Below, in pieces: positions 37,638 to 44,481 of a stretch of DNA of 44,481 nucleotides. Location of the stretch: positions 1 to 44,481 of the forward strand of contig RECK01000094.1 in the NCBI GenBank assembly GCA_007694055.1. Reading direction: 5' to 3'. The stretch is from Wenzhouxiangella sp. GTDB taxonomy: Bacteria > Pseudomonadota > Gammaproteobacteria > Xanthomonadales > Wenzhouxiangellaceae. Each line of letters begins with the position of its first letter. Within the stretch, counting starts at the first letter, position 1. A program made the position numbers and the translations under genes. Below the pieces are notes generated by a model. That model had not been told where the DNA came from. It saw only the letters and a list, made by a program, of their open reading frames with translations, and made no database searches.

Positions 37638-38912
37638 ATGAAAAACTCTTGTCGCGGCCTGCTGGCCGCACTCATATTGCTCCCCGCGCTGGCCCTGGGC
37701 CAGGAGGCACGACCGCTGGACCGAATCGTCGCCCTGGTCGAGGAAGACGTGATCCTGCAAAGCGAGCTGGATCAGGCGATTGACATGATCGAGCGCCAGG
37801 CGCAGGCGCGCGGCGATCGGCTGCCTTCGCGCAGCGTGATCCAGGAGCAGGTGCTCGAGCGCCTGGTGCTGACCCGGCTCGAAGTATTGCGGGCCGAGGC
37901 CACCGGAATCCGGGCCTCGGACGCCGATGTTGACCAGGCCCTGGAGCAGGTCGCCCAGCAGAACCGCATGAGCGTTGGCCAGCTGCGGGCCGCGATCGAG
38001 GCCGACGGTATCGATTTCCGCGAGTTTCGCCGCGACGTGCGCGAAGAATTGTTGACCAGCCGCCTGCGCCAGCGCGTGGTCAACAGCATGGAGGACATTA
38101 CCGAAACCGAGGTCGATATCCTGCTCGCCTCCGACCGCTTCGGGGGCGCCGAGTACCTGCTGTCGCAAATCGTGATTTCCGTGCCCGAAACGGCTTCGCC
38201 TGCCGAGATTGCCGAGGCCCGCGAGCGCGTTGATGAAGTTCTCCGCCGTCTCGGTGATGGCCTGGATTTCAGCACGGCGGCGCTGACCTTCTCGCAGGCG
38301 CCGGACGCCCTGGAAGGCGGTGATGTTGGCTGGCGCAGTCTCAATGCCATGCCGCCGCTGTTTTCCGACGCCGTCGAGGCAACCCCGGTCGGGACCTATA
38401 CCGATGCCCTGCGTACACCGGGCGGTTTTCTCATTCTTTACGTGCGCGACCGGCGCGAGGAAACCGAGGTGATCGTGCGTGAGTACCGGGCCCGTCACCT
38501 GATGCTCGAGCCGTCCGAGCTGGTCACGCCGCAGCAGGCCCGTGATCGTCTGTTCCGCCTGCACGAGCGCATCCTTGACGGCGAGTCCTTCCCCGATCTG
38601 GCCCGTGAGTTTTCAACCGACGAGACCACCGCCAACATCGGCGGCTTGCTGAACTGGTTCCAGGCCGGCGCATACGGCCCGCAGTTCCAGGCCATCATCG
38701 ACGAGCTGGAACCCGGCCAGGTCAGTGATCCCTTCCAGACCGCCATGGGCTGGCACCTGCTGAAGCTGGAAGATACGCGTCAGGCCGATCGCACCACCGA
38801 AACGCTTCGGGCCGAGGCCCGCGACATGCTGTTCCGGCAGAAGGCCGATGACGAGGTCGAACGTTTCCTGCGCCAGATGCGCGATGAATCTTTCGTCGAA
38901 ATTCGCCTGTAA
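37638..38912 (+). CDS. surA: Periplasmic chaperone/peptidyl-prolyl isomerase SurA
   Basis: A 424-aa chaperone for outer-membrane proteins, including LptD. Signal peptide MKNSCRGLLAALILLPALALG is followed by the N-terminal chaperone domain (LDRIVALVEEDVILQSELDQ), two parvulin domains (about 160-260 and 275-375), and a C-terminal helix that completes the core. The ATG at 37638 follows CAGGA by 5 nt; an ATG at 37632 is equally in frame. It lies 37 nt after lptD, its best-known client. Confidence 0.95.
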   Translation: MKNSCRGLLAALILLPALALGQEARPLDRIVALVEEDVILQSELDQAIDMIERQAQARGDRLPSRSVIQEQVLERLVLTRLEVLRAEATGIRASDADVDQALEQVAQQNRMSVGQLRAAIEADGIDFREFRRDVREELLTSRLRQRVVNSMEDITETEVDILLASDRFGGAEYLLSQIVISVPETASPAEIAEARERVDEVLRRLGDGLDFSTAALTFSQAPDALEGGDVGWRSLNAMPPLFSDAVEATPVGTYTDALRTPGGFLILYVRDRREETEVIVREYRARHLMLEPSELVTPQQARDRLFRLHERILDGESFPDLAREFSTDETTANIGGLLNWFQAGAYGPQFQAIIDELEPGQVSDPFQTAMGWHLLKLEDTRQADRTTETLRAEARDMLFRQKADDEVERFLRQMRDESFVEIRL

Positions 38913-38930
38913 GCTGAAGGCGGAGTCTTG

Positions 38931-39896
38931 ATGCCAGCCGGGCTGCTGCTGACGCCCGGTGAGCCGGCGGGCATCGGTCCGGAAATCGCCTGCCGGCTGG
39001 CCGCGACCCGTCCGGAGCTTTGCCTGGTGGCTGACCCGGACCTGCTGGAGCGCACGCTGGAGCGCCTGGGCCTGGATCGTGAGCTGCTGTTGCTTGACGC
39101 GCCCGGGCCAGGCCGTCCCGATACCATTGCCTGCTTGCCGGTGCCGATGCGGCGTCCTGAGCAGGCCGGCCGGCTCGACCCGGCCAATGCGTCATACGTT
39201 CTTGAAACCCTGCGCGTGGCCGCGGATTTGTGCCTGTCCGGCGAGGCAGCCGGCCTGGTCACTGGTCCGGTGCACAAGGGCGTGATCAACGACGCCGGGG
39301 TGCTCTTCAGTGGCCACACCGAGTTCCTGGCCGAGCGTGCCGGGGTGGAAAAAGTGGTCATGCTGCTGGTCGCCGGGCGCCTGCGCGTGGCACTGGCGAC
39401 TACCCACTTGCCGCTGGCCGCGGTTGCCGCTGCCATTCAGCCCGGGCCGCTGACCGAAACGCTGAAAATTCTTGATCTCGACCTGCGCCGCCGCTTCGCC
39501 ATCGCCAGGCCGCGCATTGCCGTGCTCGGGCTCAACCCGCATGCCGGCGAGGGCGGCCACCTGGGGCGCGAGGAAATCGACATCATTGAACCGGTTCTCG
39601 ATGCGCTGCGCTTGCAGGGACTGGACCTGGTCGGCCCACTGCCGGCCGATACCGCCTTCGTGCCGGAGCGAGTACGCGGCTTCGATGCCGTGCTGGCGAT
39701 GTACCACGATCAGGGTCTGCCGGTGCTGAAATATGCCGGTTTCGGCCAGGCCGTCAACGTCACCCTGGGTCTGCCGTTCGTGCGCACCTCGGTTGACCAC
39801 GGCACGGCCCTGGATATTGCCGGTCGCGGCCAGGCCGATACCGGCAGCCTGGCTGCTGCCGTCGACCTGGCCATCCAGATGAGCCGTCCCCAATGA
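38931..39896 (+). CDS. pdxA: 4-hydroxythreonine-4-phosphate dehydrogenase
   Basis: NAD-dependent oxidation in DXP-dependent pyridoxal phosphate synthesis. 321 aa from the ATG at 38931 (CGGAG 5 nt upstream). Typical motifs: [24 protein letters not shown], the metal-binding [10 protein letters not shown] region, and [12 protein letters not shown]. The stop overlaps the ksgA start by 4 nt (ATGA), the classic pdxA-ksgA coupling. Confidence 0.96.
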   Translation: MPAGLLLTPGEPAGIGPEIACRLAATRPELCLVADPDLLERTLERLGLDRELLLLDAPGPGRPDTIACLPVPMRRPEQAGRLDPANASYVLETLRVAADLCLSGEAAGLVTGPVHKGVINDAGVLFSGHTEFLAERAGVEKVVMLLVAGRLRVALATTHLPLAAVAAAIQPGPLTETLKILDLDLRRRFAIARPRIAVLGLNPHAGEGGHLGREEIDIIEPVLDALRLQGLDLVGPLPADTAFVPERVRGFDAVLAMYHDQGLPVLKYAGFGQAVNVTLGLPFVRTSVDHGTALDIAGRGQADTGSLAAAVDLAIQMSRPQ

Positions 39897-40693
39897 GCGC
39901 GCATCGGCCGCGCAAACGTTTTGGTCAGCACTTTCTGCGCGATCGTCAGGTCATCGATCGCATCGTTGCGGCAATCGATCCCCGGCCCGGTCAGCGACTG
40001 GTAGAAATCGGCCCGGGTGAAGGCGTGCTGACAGCGCCGGTGCTGGTCCGTGCCGGACGATTGGAGGTGGTCGAGCTCGATCGTGACCTGGCCACTACCC
40101 TGGCCGGGCGCCTGGGCAACCCCGAGGGCCTGACCATTCACCAGGCCGATGCATTGAAGTTCGATTTCGCCGCCCTGGCTGACCAGGGACCGCTGCGGGT
40201 CATCGGCAACCTGCCCTACAACATCTCCACACCGCTGATCTTCCACCTGCTTTCCCAGGCCGGCGTGATCAGTGACATGCTGTTCATGCTGCAAAAGGAA
40301 GTGGTCGACCGTCTGGTTGCCCCGGCCGGCAGCAGCGCCTACGGCCGACTGTCGGTGATGGCCGGCCATTACTGCACGATGAACCGGCTGTTCGATGTGC
40401 CTCCGGAGGCCTTCTACCCGCCGCCGAAGGTCGACTCGGCCATCATCCGGATGCTGCCAAAAACCCTGGATGCGGGCGAAACGGCCCTGTTACCGGCACT
40501 GGAGCGGGTCGTCAGAACCAGCTTCGGCCAACGCCGCAAAACCCTGCGCAAAAGCCTCAAAGGCCTGCTCGACGAGGCCGACTTCGCCACCGCCAACATA
40601 GACCCCACGGCCCGCCCCGAAACCCTGACCCTGACCCAATTCCGCGCCCTGGCCGCAACCCTTGAACCTGACCCCGTAAACCGTAACCCGTAA
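39893..40693 (+). CDS. ksgA: 16S rRNA adenine dimethyltransferase (A1518/A1519)
   Basis: Dimethylates two adjacent adenines in the 3' hairpin of 16S rRNA during 30S assembly. 266 aa. Motifs: [10 protein letters not shown] at the start, IGPGEGVLT (SAM binding), and NLPYNIS (catalytic motif IV). The last residues, PVNRNP and the stop codon, are encoded by a CGTAACC-type heptamer array, so the C-terminus has been shaped by repeat insertion or growth. Coupled to pdxA; converges on the DUF2782 gene. Confidence 0.96.
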   Translation: MSAHRPRKRFGQHFLRDRQVIDRIVAAIDPRPGQRLVEIGPGEGVLTAPVLVRAGRLEVVELDRDLATTLAGRLGNPEGLTIHQADALKFDFAALADQGPLRVIGNLPYNISTPLIFHLLSQAGVISDMLFMLQKEVVDRLVAPAGSSAYGRLSVMAGHYCTMNRLFDVPPEAFYPPPKVDSAIIRMLPKTLDAGETALLPALERVVRTSFGQRRKTLRKSLKGLLDEADFATANIDPTARPETLTLTQFRALAATLEPDPVNRNP

Positions 40694-40704
40694 CCCGTAA
40701 CCCG
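40674..40704. repeat. CGTAACC heptamer array across the ksgA stop codon
   Basis: Four units (CGTAAAC, CGTAACC, CGTAACC, CGTAACC) starting near 40675 and ending in CGG. The third unit supplies the TAA stop of ksgA. The other strand reads GGGTTAC and GGTTTAC, the same family as at 33032. Confidence 0.75.
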
Positions 40705-40707
40705 GTC

Positions 40708-41058
40708 TTACCACTCCACAATCTTCCATCGCGCCGGATGCACCGGATCAATCTGGTCATGGTAATGACGGCTGTCGAAATTGCCGTCACCGGTGGTGTC
40801 GATCAGGTAGTAAGCAGGACCGGCGACCGGGATCACCCGGATCATGTAAACCACCCCGCCGGACATGTATTCCTCGATCGTTCGGTCTTCTTCGCGACGG
40901 ATCACGACCTGGGGCTCGAGCTCATCTTCCGGATCCAGCACCTTCGGCGGCAGCGGCTCCGGTTCCGGCATGGGCGGTGGCGGCGGTGCGTCGCTTTGCA
41001 GTGCCAGGGCAAGCGAGGTCGCAAAAAGCAGGGGAATCAACAGCAGGGCTTTGTTCAT
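40708..41058 (-). CDS. DUF2782 secreted protein
   Basis: A 116-aa exported protein of unknown function. The start at 41058 gives the signal peptide MNKALLLIPLLFATSLALA; longer readings lack one. A proline/glutamate-rich linker (about 23-43) leads to the conserved domain with VVIRREEDRTIEEYMSGG and IRVIPVAGPAYYLID then GDGNFDS. Linkage of DUF2782 to polA is seen in other gammaproteobacteria. A TGC-TACACT extended -10 lies at 41090-41098 on its strand. Confidence 0.85.
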   Translation of the reverse strand: MNKALLLIPLLFATSLALALQSDAPPPPPMPEPEPLPPKVLDPEDELEPQVVIRREEDRTIEEYMSGGVVYMIRVIPVAGPAYYLIDTTGDGNFDSRHYHDQIDPVHPARWKIVEW

Positions 41059-41089
41059 GGCCAACAGCCTTGTCGGGAACTTGCCCAAG

Positions 41090-41098
41090 AGTGTAGCA
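41090..41098 (-). promoter_or_regulatory. Extended -10 promoter element for the DUF2782 gene
   Basis: On the minus strand TGC-TACACT matches the TGn-TATAAT extended -10 form, about 32 nt before the start codon. No good -35 hexamer is seen, which an extended -10 can tolerate. Confidence 0.35.
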
Positions 41099-41137
41099 GA
41101 GCGGCACCGCTGCACGGTTGATCCGCATCACATCCCG

Positions 41138-41143
41138 TATCAT
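41138..41143 (+). promoter_or_regulatory. Candidate -10 box of polA
   Basis: TATCAT lies 39 nt before the polA ATG. The nearest -35-like sequence (TTGATC) is only 14 bp upstream, so this is a weak call. Confidence 0.25.
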
Positions 41144-41182
41144 TCGGGGATCAAGCCAAAAATTCGAGCAAGCGTTTACGCC

Positions 41183-43858
41183 ATGTCCAAACCCGAAACC
41201 CTGTGCCTGGTCGACGGATCGTCGTACCTGTACCGCGCCTTTCACGCCCTGCCCAGCCTGACCGATGCCCAGGGCAGGCCTACCGGGGCGATCTTCGGCG
41301 TGGCCAACATGCTCAGACGCCTGACCGAATCGCAGGCACCGGAGCGGATGGTGGTGGTGTTCGACGCACCCGGTCGCAACTTCCGCCACGAGCTTTTCGA
41401 AGACTACAAGGCCAACCGGCCGCCGATGCCGGATGAACTGCGCGCCCAGATCGAGCCCCTGATGGAGCTGATCGATGCCTTGGGGCTTCGCCGCCTGGCT
41501 GTCGACGGGGTTGAAGCTGATGATGTCATCGCCACGCTCACCGCCCAGGCCCGTGACCAGGGGCTTGAGGTGCTGATCTCGTCCGGCGACAAGGACCTGG
41601 CCCAGCTGGTCCGTGACGGCGTGGTGCTGGAAGACAGCATGCAGGAAAAGCGCTACGACCGCGATGCCGTGGTCGCCAAGTTCGGCGTACCACCCGAGCG
41701 GGTCGGCGACCTGCTGGCGCTGACCGGCGACAGCTCCGACAACATCCCCGGTATCGACAAGGTCGGGCCCAAGACCGCGGCCAAGTGGCTGGACAAGTAC
41801 GGTGACCTGGACAGTCTGATCGAACATGCCGACGAGGTCGGCGGCAAGGTCGGCGACAACCTGCGCGCAGGACTGGAGCAACTGCCGCTGAGCCGCAAGC
41901 TGGTGGCGCTGGATGAGCAGGTGGATGTTGACGTCAGCGTGGCGGACCTGGGGCCTCCGCAACCGGACCGGGCCCGCCTGGTCGAGCTGCTCAAGGGCTT
42001 CGGCTTTGCCACCTGGCTGAAGTCCTACCAGGAAGAGGCCCAGGCCGACCAGCCCGAGCTGGAAGTCGAAACCGTGACCACGGTTCAGGGGCTGAACGAT
42101 CTGCTGGCCACGCTGGAGCAGGCCGAACTGATCGCCTTCGACACCGAAACCACCAGCCTGGAACCGCTGGATGCCGACCTGGTCGGCTTCGCCTTTGCGA
42201 CTCAGCCCGGCCGGGCCTGGTACGTGCCGCTGACCCACGCCGACCAGGACACCGAGTTCGACCGCGACCAGGCCGTGGCCCTGTTCAAGCCGCTGCTCGA
42301 GGACGCCGACCGGCCCAAGGTCGGCCAGCACCTGAAATACGACCTCAACGTGCTCAAACGTGCTGGCGTCGACCTGGCCGGCATCGTCCACGACACCATG
42401 CTGCAAAGCTATGTGCTGCAGTCCACCGGCACCCGCCACGACATGGATTCCCTGGCCACCCGCTACCTGGGACGCCAGACCACCAGCTACGAGACCGTTG
42501 CCGGCAAGGGCAAGCAGCAGCTGCGTTTCGACCAGGTGCCCGTGGCCAGCGCCGCCGCCTACGCCGGCGAGGATGCCGAGGTCACCTTGGCCCTGCACGC
42601 CGTGCTGTGGCCGAAGCTGGGCGAGCAGGACGGCCCGCGGCGCATCTACGAGGAGCTGGAAATACCCCTGATCCCGGTGCTGGCGCGCATGGAGCGGCTG
42701 GGGGTGGCGCTGGACCCGGACCAGCTCAAGGTCCAGAGCGGCGAAATCGAGACCCGCCTGGCCGAGCTGGAGGAGAAATCGCACGAGGTGGCCGGCAAGC
42801 CGTTCAACCTGGGCTCGCCCAAGCAGCTGCAGGAAATCCTGTTCGGCGACCTGGAGCTGCCGGTGGTGCGCAAGACGCCCAAGGGACAGCCGTCCACGGC
42901 CGAAGACGTGCTGCAGGAACTGGCCGCCGAGTACGAGCTGCCGCGGCTGATCCTCGAACACCGCTCGCTGGCCAAGCTCAAGAGCACCTACACCGATCGC
43001 CTGCCGGAAAAGATCCATCCCGACACCGGCCGCATCCACACCCACTACCACCAGGCCGTCACCGCCACCGGGCGGCTGTCGTCCACCGACCCCAACCTGC
43101 AGAACATTCCCATTCGCACTGCCGAAGGCCGGCGCATCCGCAAGGCCTTCATCGCCCCGCCGGGACGGGTGCTGCTGGCGGCCGACTACTCGCAGATCGA
43201 GCTGCGCATCATGGCCCACCTGTCCGGCGACGAGGGTCTGCTGGACGCCTTTGCCAAGGGCCAGGACATCCACCGGGCCACCGCCGCCGAGGTGTTTGAC
43301 GTGGCCCTGGACCAGGTCAGCAATGAGCAGCGCCGGGCGGCCAAGGCGATCAACTTCGGCCTGATGTACGGCATGAGCGGCTGGGGCCTGGCCCGCCAGC
43401 TCGAAATCCAGCGCAAGGAAGCCGATGCCTATATCGAGCGCTACTTCGAGCGCTACCCGGGCGTGCGCCGCTACATGGACGAAACCCGGGAGCGCGCGCG
43501 CGAGCAAGGCTACGTCGAAACCCTGTTCGGGCGGCGCCTGTGGCTGGAAGAAATCCGCTCGCGCAACCCGGCCCGGCGCCAGGCCGCCGAGCGCGCCGCC
43601 ATCAACGCGCCCATGCAGGGCTCGGCCGCCGACATCATCAAGCGCGCCATGATCGACGTCGACGCCTGGCTCCAGTCCTCCGGAGCGCGCGCCAGCCTCG
43701 TCATGCAGGTCCATGACGAACTGGTCCTGGAAGTCGACCAGGATCAGCTGGAACAGGTCCGATCAGCCGTGGTCGAACGCATGCGGGATGCAGCCAGCCT
43801 CGATGTGGTCCTTGAAGTCGAGGCCGGCACCGGTCCAGACTGGGATTCCGCCCACTAA
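41183..43858 (+). CDS. polA: DNA polymerase I
   Basis: Repair and Okazaki-fragment polymerase, 891 aa from the ATG at 41183 (MSKPETLCLVDGSSYLYRAFHA); upstream in-frame sequence to 40865 is antisense to the DUF2782 gene. The 5'-3' exonuclease occupies about 1-295. The 3'-5' exonuclease is intact: AFDTETTS (about 320) and YAGEDAEVT. The polymerase domain has motif A ADYSQIELRIMAHLSGD, motif B RRAAKAINFGLMYGMS and motif C MQVHDELVLEV. All three activities are predicted. It is followed by an A/T tract and an sRNA gene. Confidence 0.97.
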   Translation: MSKPETLCLVDGSSYLYRAFHALPSLTDAQGRPTGAIFGVANMLRRLTESQAPERMVVVFDAPGRNFRHELFEDYKANRPPMPDELRAQIEPLMELIDALGLRRLAVDGVEADDVIATLTAQARDQGLEVLISSGDKDLAQLVRDGVVLEDSMQEKRYDRDAVVAKFGVPPERVGDLLALTGDSSDNIPGIDKVGPKTAAKWLDKYGDLDSLIEHADEVGGKVGDNLRAGLEQLPLSRKLVALDEQVDVDVSVADLGPPQPDRARLVELLKGFGFATWLKSYQEEAQADQPELEVETVTTVQGLNDLLATLEQAELIAFDTETTSLEPLDADLVGFAFATQPGRAWYVPLTHADQDTEFDRDQAVALFKPLLEDADRPKVGQHLKYDLNVLKRAGVDLAGIVHDTMLQSYVLQSTGTRHDMDSLATRYLGRQTTSYETVAGKGKQQLRFDQVPVASAAAYAGEDAEVTLALHAVLWPKLGEQDGPRRIYEELEIPLIPVLARMERLGVALDPDQLKVQSGEIETRLAELEEKSHEVAGKPFNLGSPKQLQEILFGDLELPVVRKTPKGQPSTAEDVLQELAAEYELPRLILEHRSLAKLKSTYTDRLPEKIHPDTGRIHTHYHQAVTATGRLSSTDPNLQNIPIRTAEGRRIRKAFIAPPGRVLLAADYSQIELRIMAHLSGDEGLLDAFAKGQDIHRATAAEVFDVALDQVSNEQRRAAKAINFGLMYGMSGWGLARQLEIQRKEADAYIERYFERYPGVRRYMDETRERAREQGYVETLFGRRLWLEEIRSRNPARRQAAERAAINAPMQGSAADIIKRAMIDVDAWLQSSGARASLVMQVHDELVLEVDQDQLEQVRSAVVERMRDAASLDVVLEVEAGTGPDWDSAH

Positions 43859-43866
43859 ATACCTGA

Positions 43867-43903
43867 TTTCAAAACGAAAAAATTTTTTTGAAATTTTCGA
43901 ACC
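43867..43903 (+). promoter_or_regulatory. A/T-rich tract upstream of the sRNA promoter
   Basis: A run of A and T, including AAAAAATTTTTTT at 43877-43889, stands out in this GC-rich DNA. It includes an 8-bp inverted repeat (TTTCAAAA 43867-43874, TTTTGAAA 43886-43893). Its right half falls at about -40 to -60 of the predicted sRNA start, where an UP element would lie; it could instead end polA transcription. Confidence 0.4.
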
Positions 43904-43909
43904 AAACTG

Positions 43910-43936
43910 GAACTTTTCCTCGGCCTGCCCGTCTCA
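43910..43936 (+). promoter_or_regulatory. Sigma-E/AlgU-type promoter of the sRNA
   Basis: GAACTT (43910-43915) is followed after 16 bp by TCTCA (43932-43936), a close fit to the extracytoplasmic sigma-E/AlgU pattern GAACTT-N16/17-TCnnA. Transcription would begin about 43942-43944. No comparable sigma-70 pair is seen. Confidence 0.6.
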
Positions 43937-43942
43937 GTAGTT

Positions 43943-44060
43943 ACCATGCGCATGGTGCGGTTCGCCTCCCTCCCTAGGCGGACCACAGGATTCGGTTACA
44001 GTCCCCAAACCGGATCCGACTCTAGGCCCCGGGTCCTCCCTCGCCCGGGGCCTTTTTTAT
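43943..44060 (+). ncRNA. polA-downstream sRNA with three C-rich hairpin loops (sX13/ErsA-like)
   Basis: A predicted RNA of about 118 nt. Hairpin 1: an 8-bp stem at 43959-43966/43977-43984 with loop UCCCUCCCUA. Hairpin 2: a 10-bp stem at 43988-43997/44008-44017 with loop ACAGUCCCCA. Hairpin 3: a 9-bp GC stem at 44025-44033/44044-44052 with loop UCCUCCCUCG and a terminal U run. Every loop exposes CCUCCC or UCCCC, able to pair with Shine-Dalgarno sequences. Position after polA, size and C-rich loops match what I recall of Xanthomonas sX13 and, with the sigma-E-type promoter, Pseudomonas ErsA. Homology is inference. The first 14 nt are a perfect palindrome (43943-43956). No good open reading frame is present. 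Confidence 0.75.
44025..44060 (+). terminator. Rho-independent terminator of the sRNA
   Basis: A perfect 9-bp stem, GGCCCCGGG with CCCGGGGCC, and a 10-nt loop are followed by TTTTTTAT. This is a textbook intrinsic terminator. Confidence 0.9.
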
Positions 44061-44135
44061 TCCCACCGCACTTCTCTCCCTTGCGTCTGGCGCAGGTCAA
44101 GTTCGTCCATGGTCGTTTGGTCAAGGCGTGGGCCA

Positions 44136-44165
44136 TTGTCGACTCGACCCCGTCGGGCGTATGAT
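44136..44165 (+). promoter_or_regulatory. Candidate sigma-70 promoter of the LolA-like gene
   Basis: TTGTCG (44136-44141) and TATGAT (44160-44165) are 18 bp apart, giving a start near 44172 and a leader of about 57 nt. The rest of 44061-44228 shows nothing else. Confidence 0.45.
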
Positions 44166-44228
44166 CGAGCCTGGTTCGCCCTGCTGCTTGTCGCGAGGAC
44201 ATGGATTTCACCATGCGGGAGAAGTGAG

Positions 44229-44481
44229 ATGAAGCCTTTGCTGGTAGTGGTTTTTCTGGTTGCCTGGCCAATGGCCGTGTTTGCCGAGCGTTTTCCGGAG
44301 CTGACGACAGCCTATTCTGCCGATTTCACCCAGACCGCCGGTGATGTCGAGATGACCGGCAAGGTATGGGTTGACGGCGATCGCCAGCGGGTGGAATCGA
44401 TGATGGATGGCGAGCGTCTGGTTTCCATCGCCCAAAAGGATACCGGGACGGTCTATATCTTCACCTTGGGTGAGGGCGCGG
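44229..44481 (+). CDS. LolA-like exported protein, N-terminal part (runs off the window)
   Basis: The first 84 codons of an open frame that continues past the window edge. The ATG at 44229 has GGGAG 7 nt upstream. A signal peptide (MKPLLVVVFLVAWPMAVFA) is followed by beta-strand-like sequence (TTAYSADFTQTAGDVEMTGKVWVDGDRQRVE split over strands) that resembles LolA/outer-membrane-lipoprotein-sorting-like or DUF4412 proteins. The family call is tentative because only the N-terminus is visible. Its ribosome-binding site could pair with the CUCCC loops of the adjacent sRNA. Confidence 0.7.
   Translation, partial: MKPLLVVVFLVAWPMAVFAERFPELTTAYSADFTQTAGDVEMTGKVWVDGDRQRVESMMDGERLVSIAQKDTGTVYIFTLGEGA

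Noticed and set aside
40865-41182. N-terminal extension of polA
   Set aside because: The extra residues are antisense to the DUF2782 gene and unlike polymerase I; the ATG at 41183 begins the conserved domain.

Overview
The window is a chromosomal segment of a GC-rich gammaproteobacterium. The evidence is the conserved gene strings gmk-rpoZ-spoT-ridA-recG and lptD-surA-pdxA-ksgA, a SpoT-type (p)ppGpp enzyme, LptD with its four-cysteine pattern, and a polA followed by a small RNA. A PPi-dependent phosphofructokinase, Reg_prop/GGDEF sensors and polA-linked C-rich-loop sRNA architecture point towards the Xanthomonadales/Chromatiales side (a Wenzhouxiangella-like genus is my best guess, low confidence). 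There are no rRNA or tRNA genes, insertion sequences, prophage genes or CRISPR arrays.

Layout. 0.2-1.5 kb (minus): rph-rdgB. 1.6-8.1 kb (plus): yicC-gmk, rpoZ-spoT, ridA-recG. 8.2-16.1 kb (plus): a second-messenger block with a propeller-GGDEF protein, a REC-linked class III nucleotide cyclase, a lone receiver and a hybrid histidine kinase. 16.1-17.1 kb: a small lipoprotein (minus) and a DUF3307 membrane protein (plus). 17.1-22.4 kb (minus): a DevB-DevC-DevA exporter operon whose ATPase carries a GAF domain, ending in a patatin phospholipase with a cyclic-nucleotide-binding domain. 22.7-24.0 kb: gltA, convergent with an HSDL2-like SDR. 25.0-29.5 kb: a VTT/PAP2-like/LssY membrane protein, then (minus) membrane protein-mpl-Lon-N-like protein. 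29.5-33.0 kb: TusA-like protein, adk (minus), pfp and a nucleoside transporter. 33.1-35.4 kb: msrB and a methyltransferase (minus), then an aminopeptidase lipoprotein. 35.4-40.7 kb: lptD-surA-pdxA-ksgA. 40.7-44.5 kb: a DUF2782 protein (minus), polA, an sRNA gene and the start of a LolA-like protein.

Three things stand out. First, the exporter/phospholipase operon has two independent cyclic-nucleotide-type sensor domains (GAF with an N-R...F-x3-D-E signature; CNB with an intact phosphate-binding cassette) and lies about 4 kb from a receiver-controlled class III cyclase, so it may be a cNMP-responsive envelope-lipid system. Second, downstream of polA there is a sigma-E-like promoter (GAACTT-N16-TCTCA) driving a roughly 118-nt RNA with three hairpins, each with a C-rich loop, closely matching the architecture I recall for Xanthomonas sX13 and Pseudomonas ErsA. 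Third, six intergenic loci carry short tandem arrays of related 7-8-mers (GGTGAAA, GGTTTAC, GGTTTCC, GGGTTAC, GGTTTAA) that lie on stop codons, a ribosome-binding site and terminators.

Gene packing is tight: several operons overlap by 1-14 nt, three convergent pairs overlap at their 3' ends, and two divergent pairs have overlapping or nearly abutting start codons.
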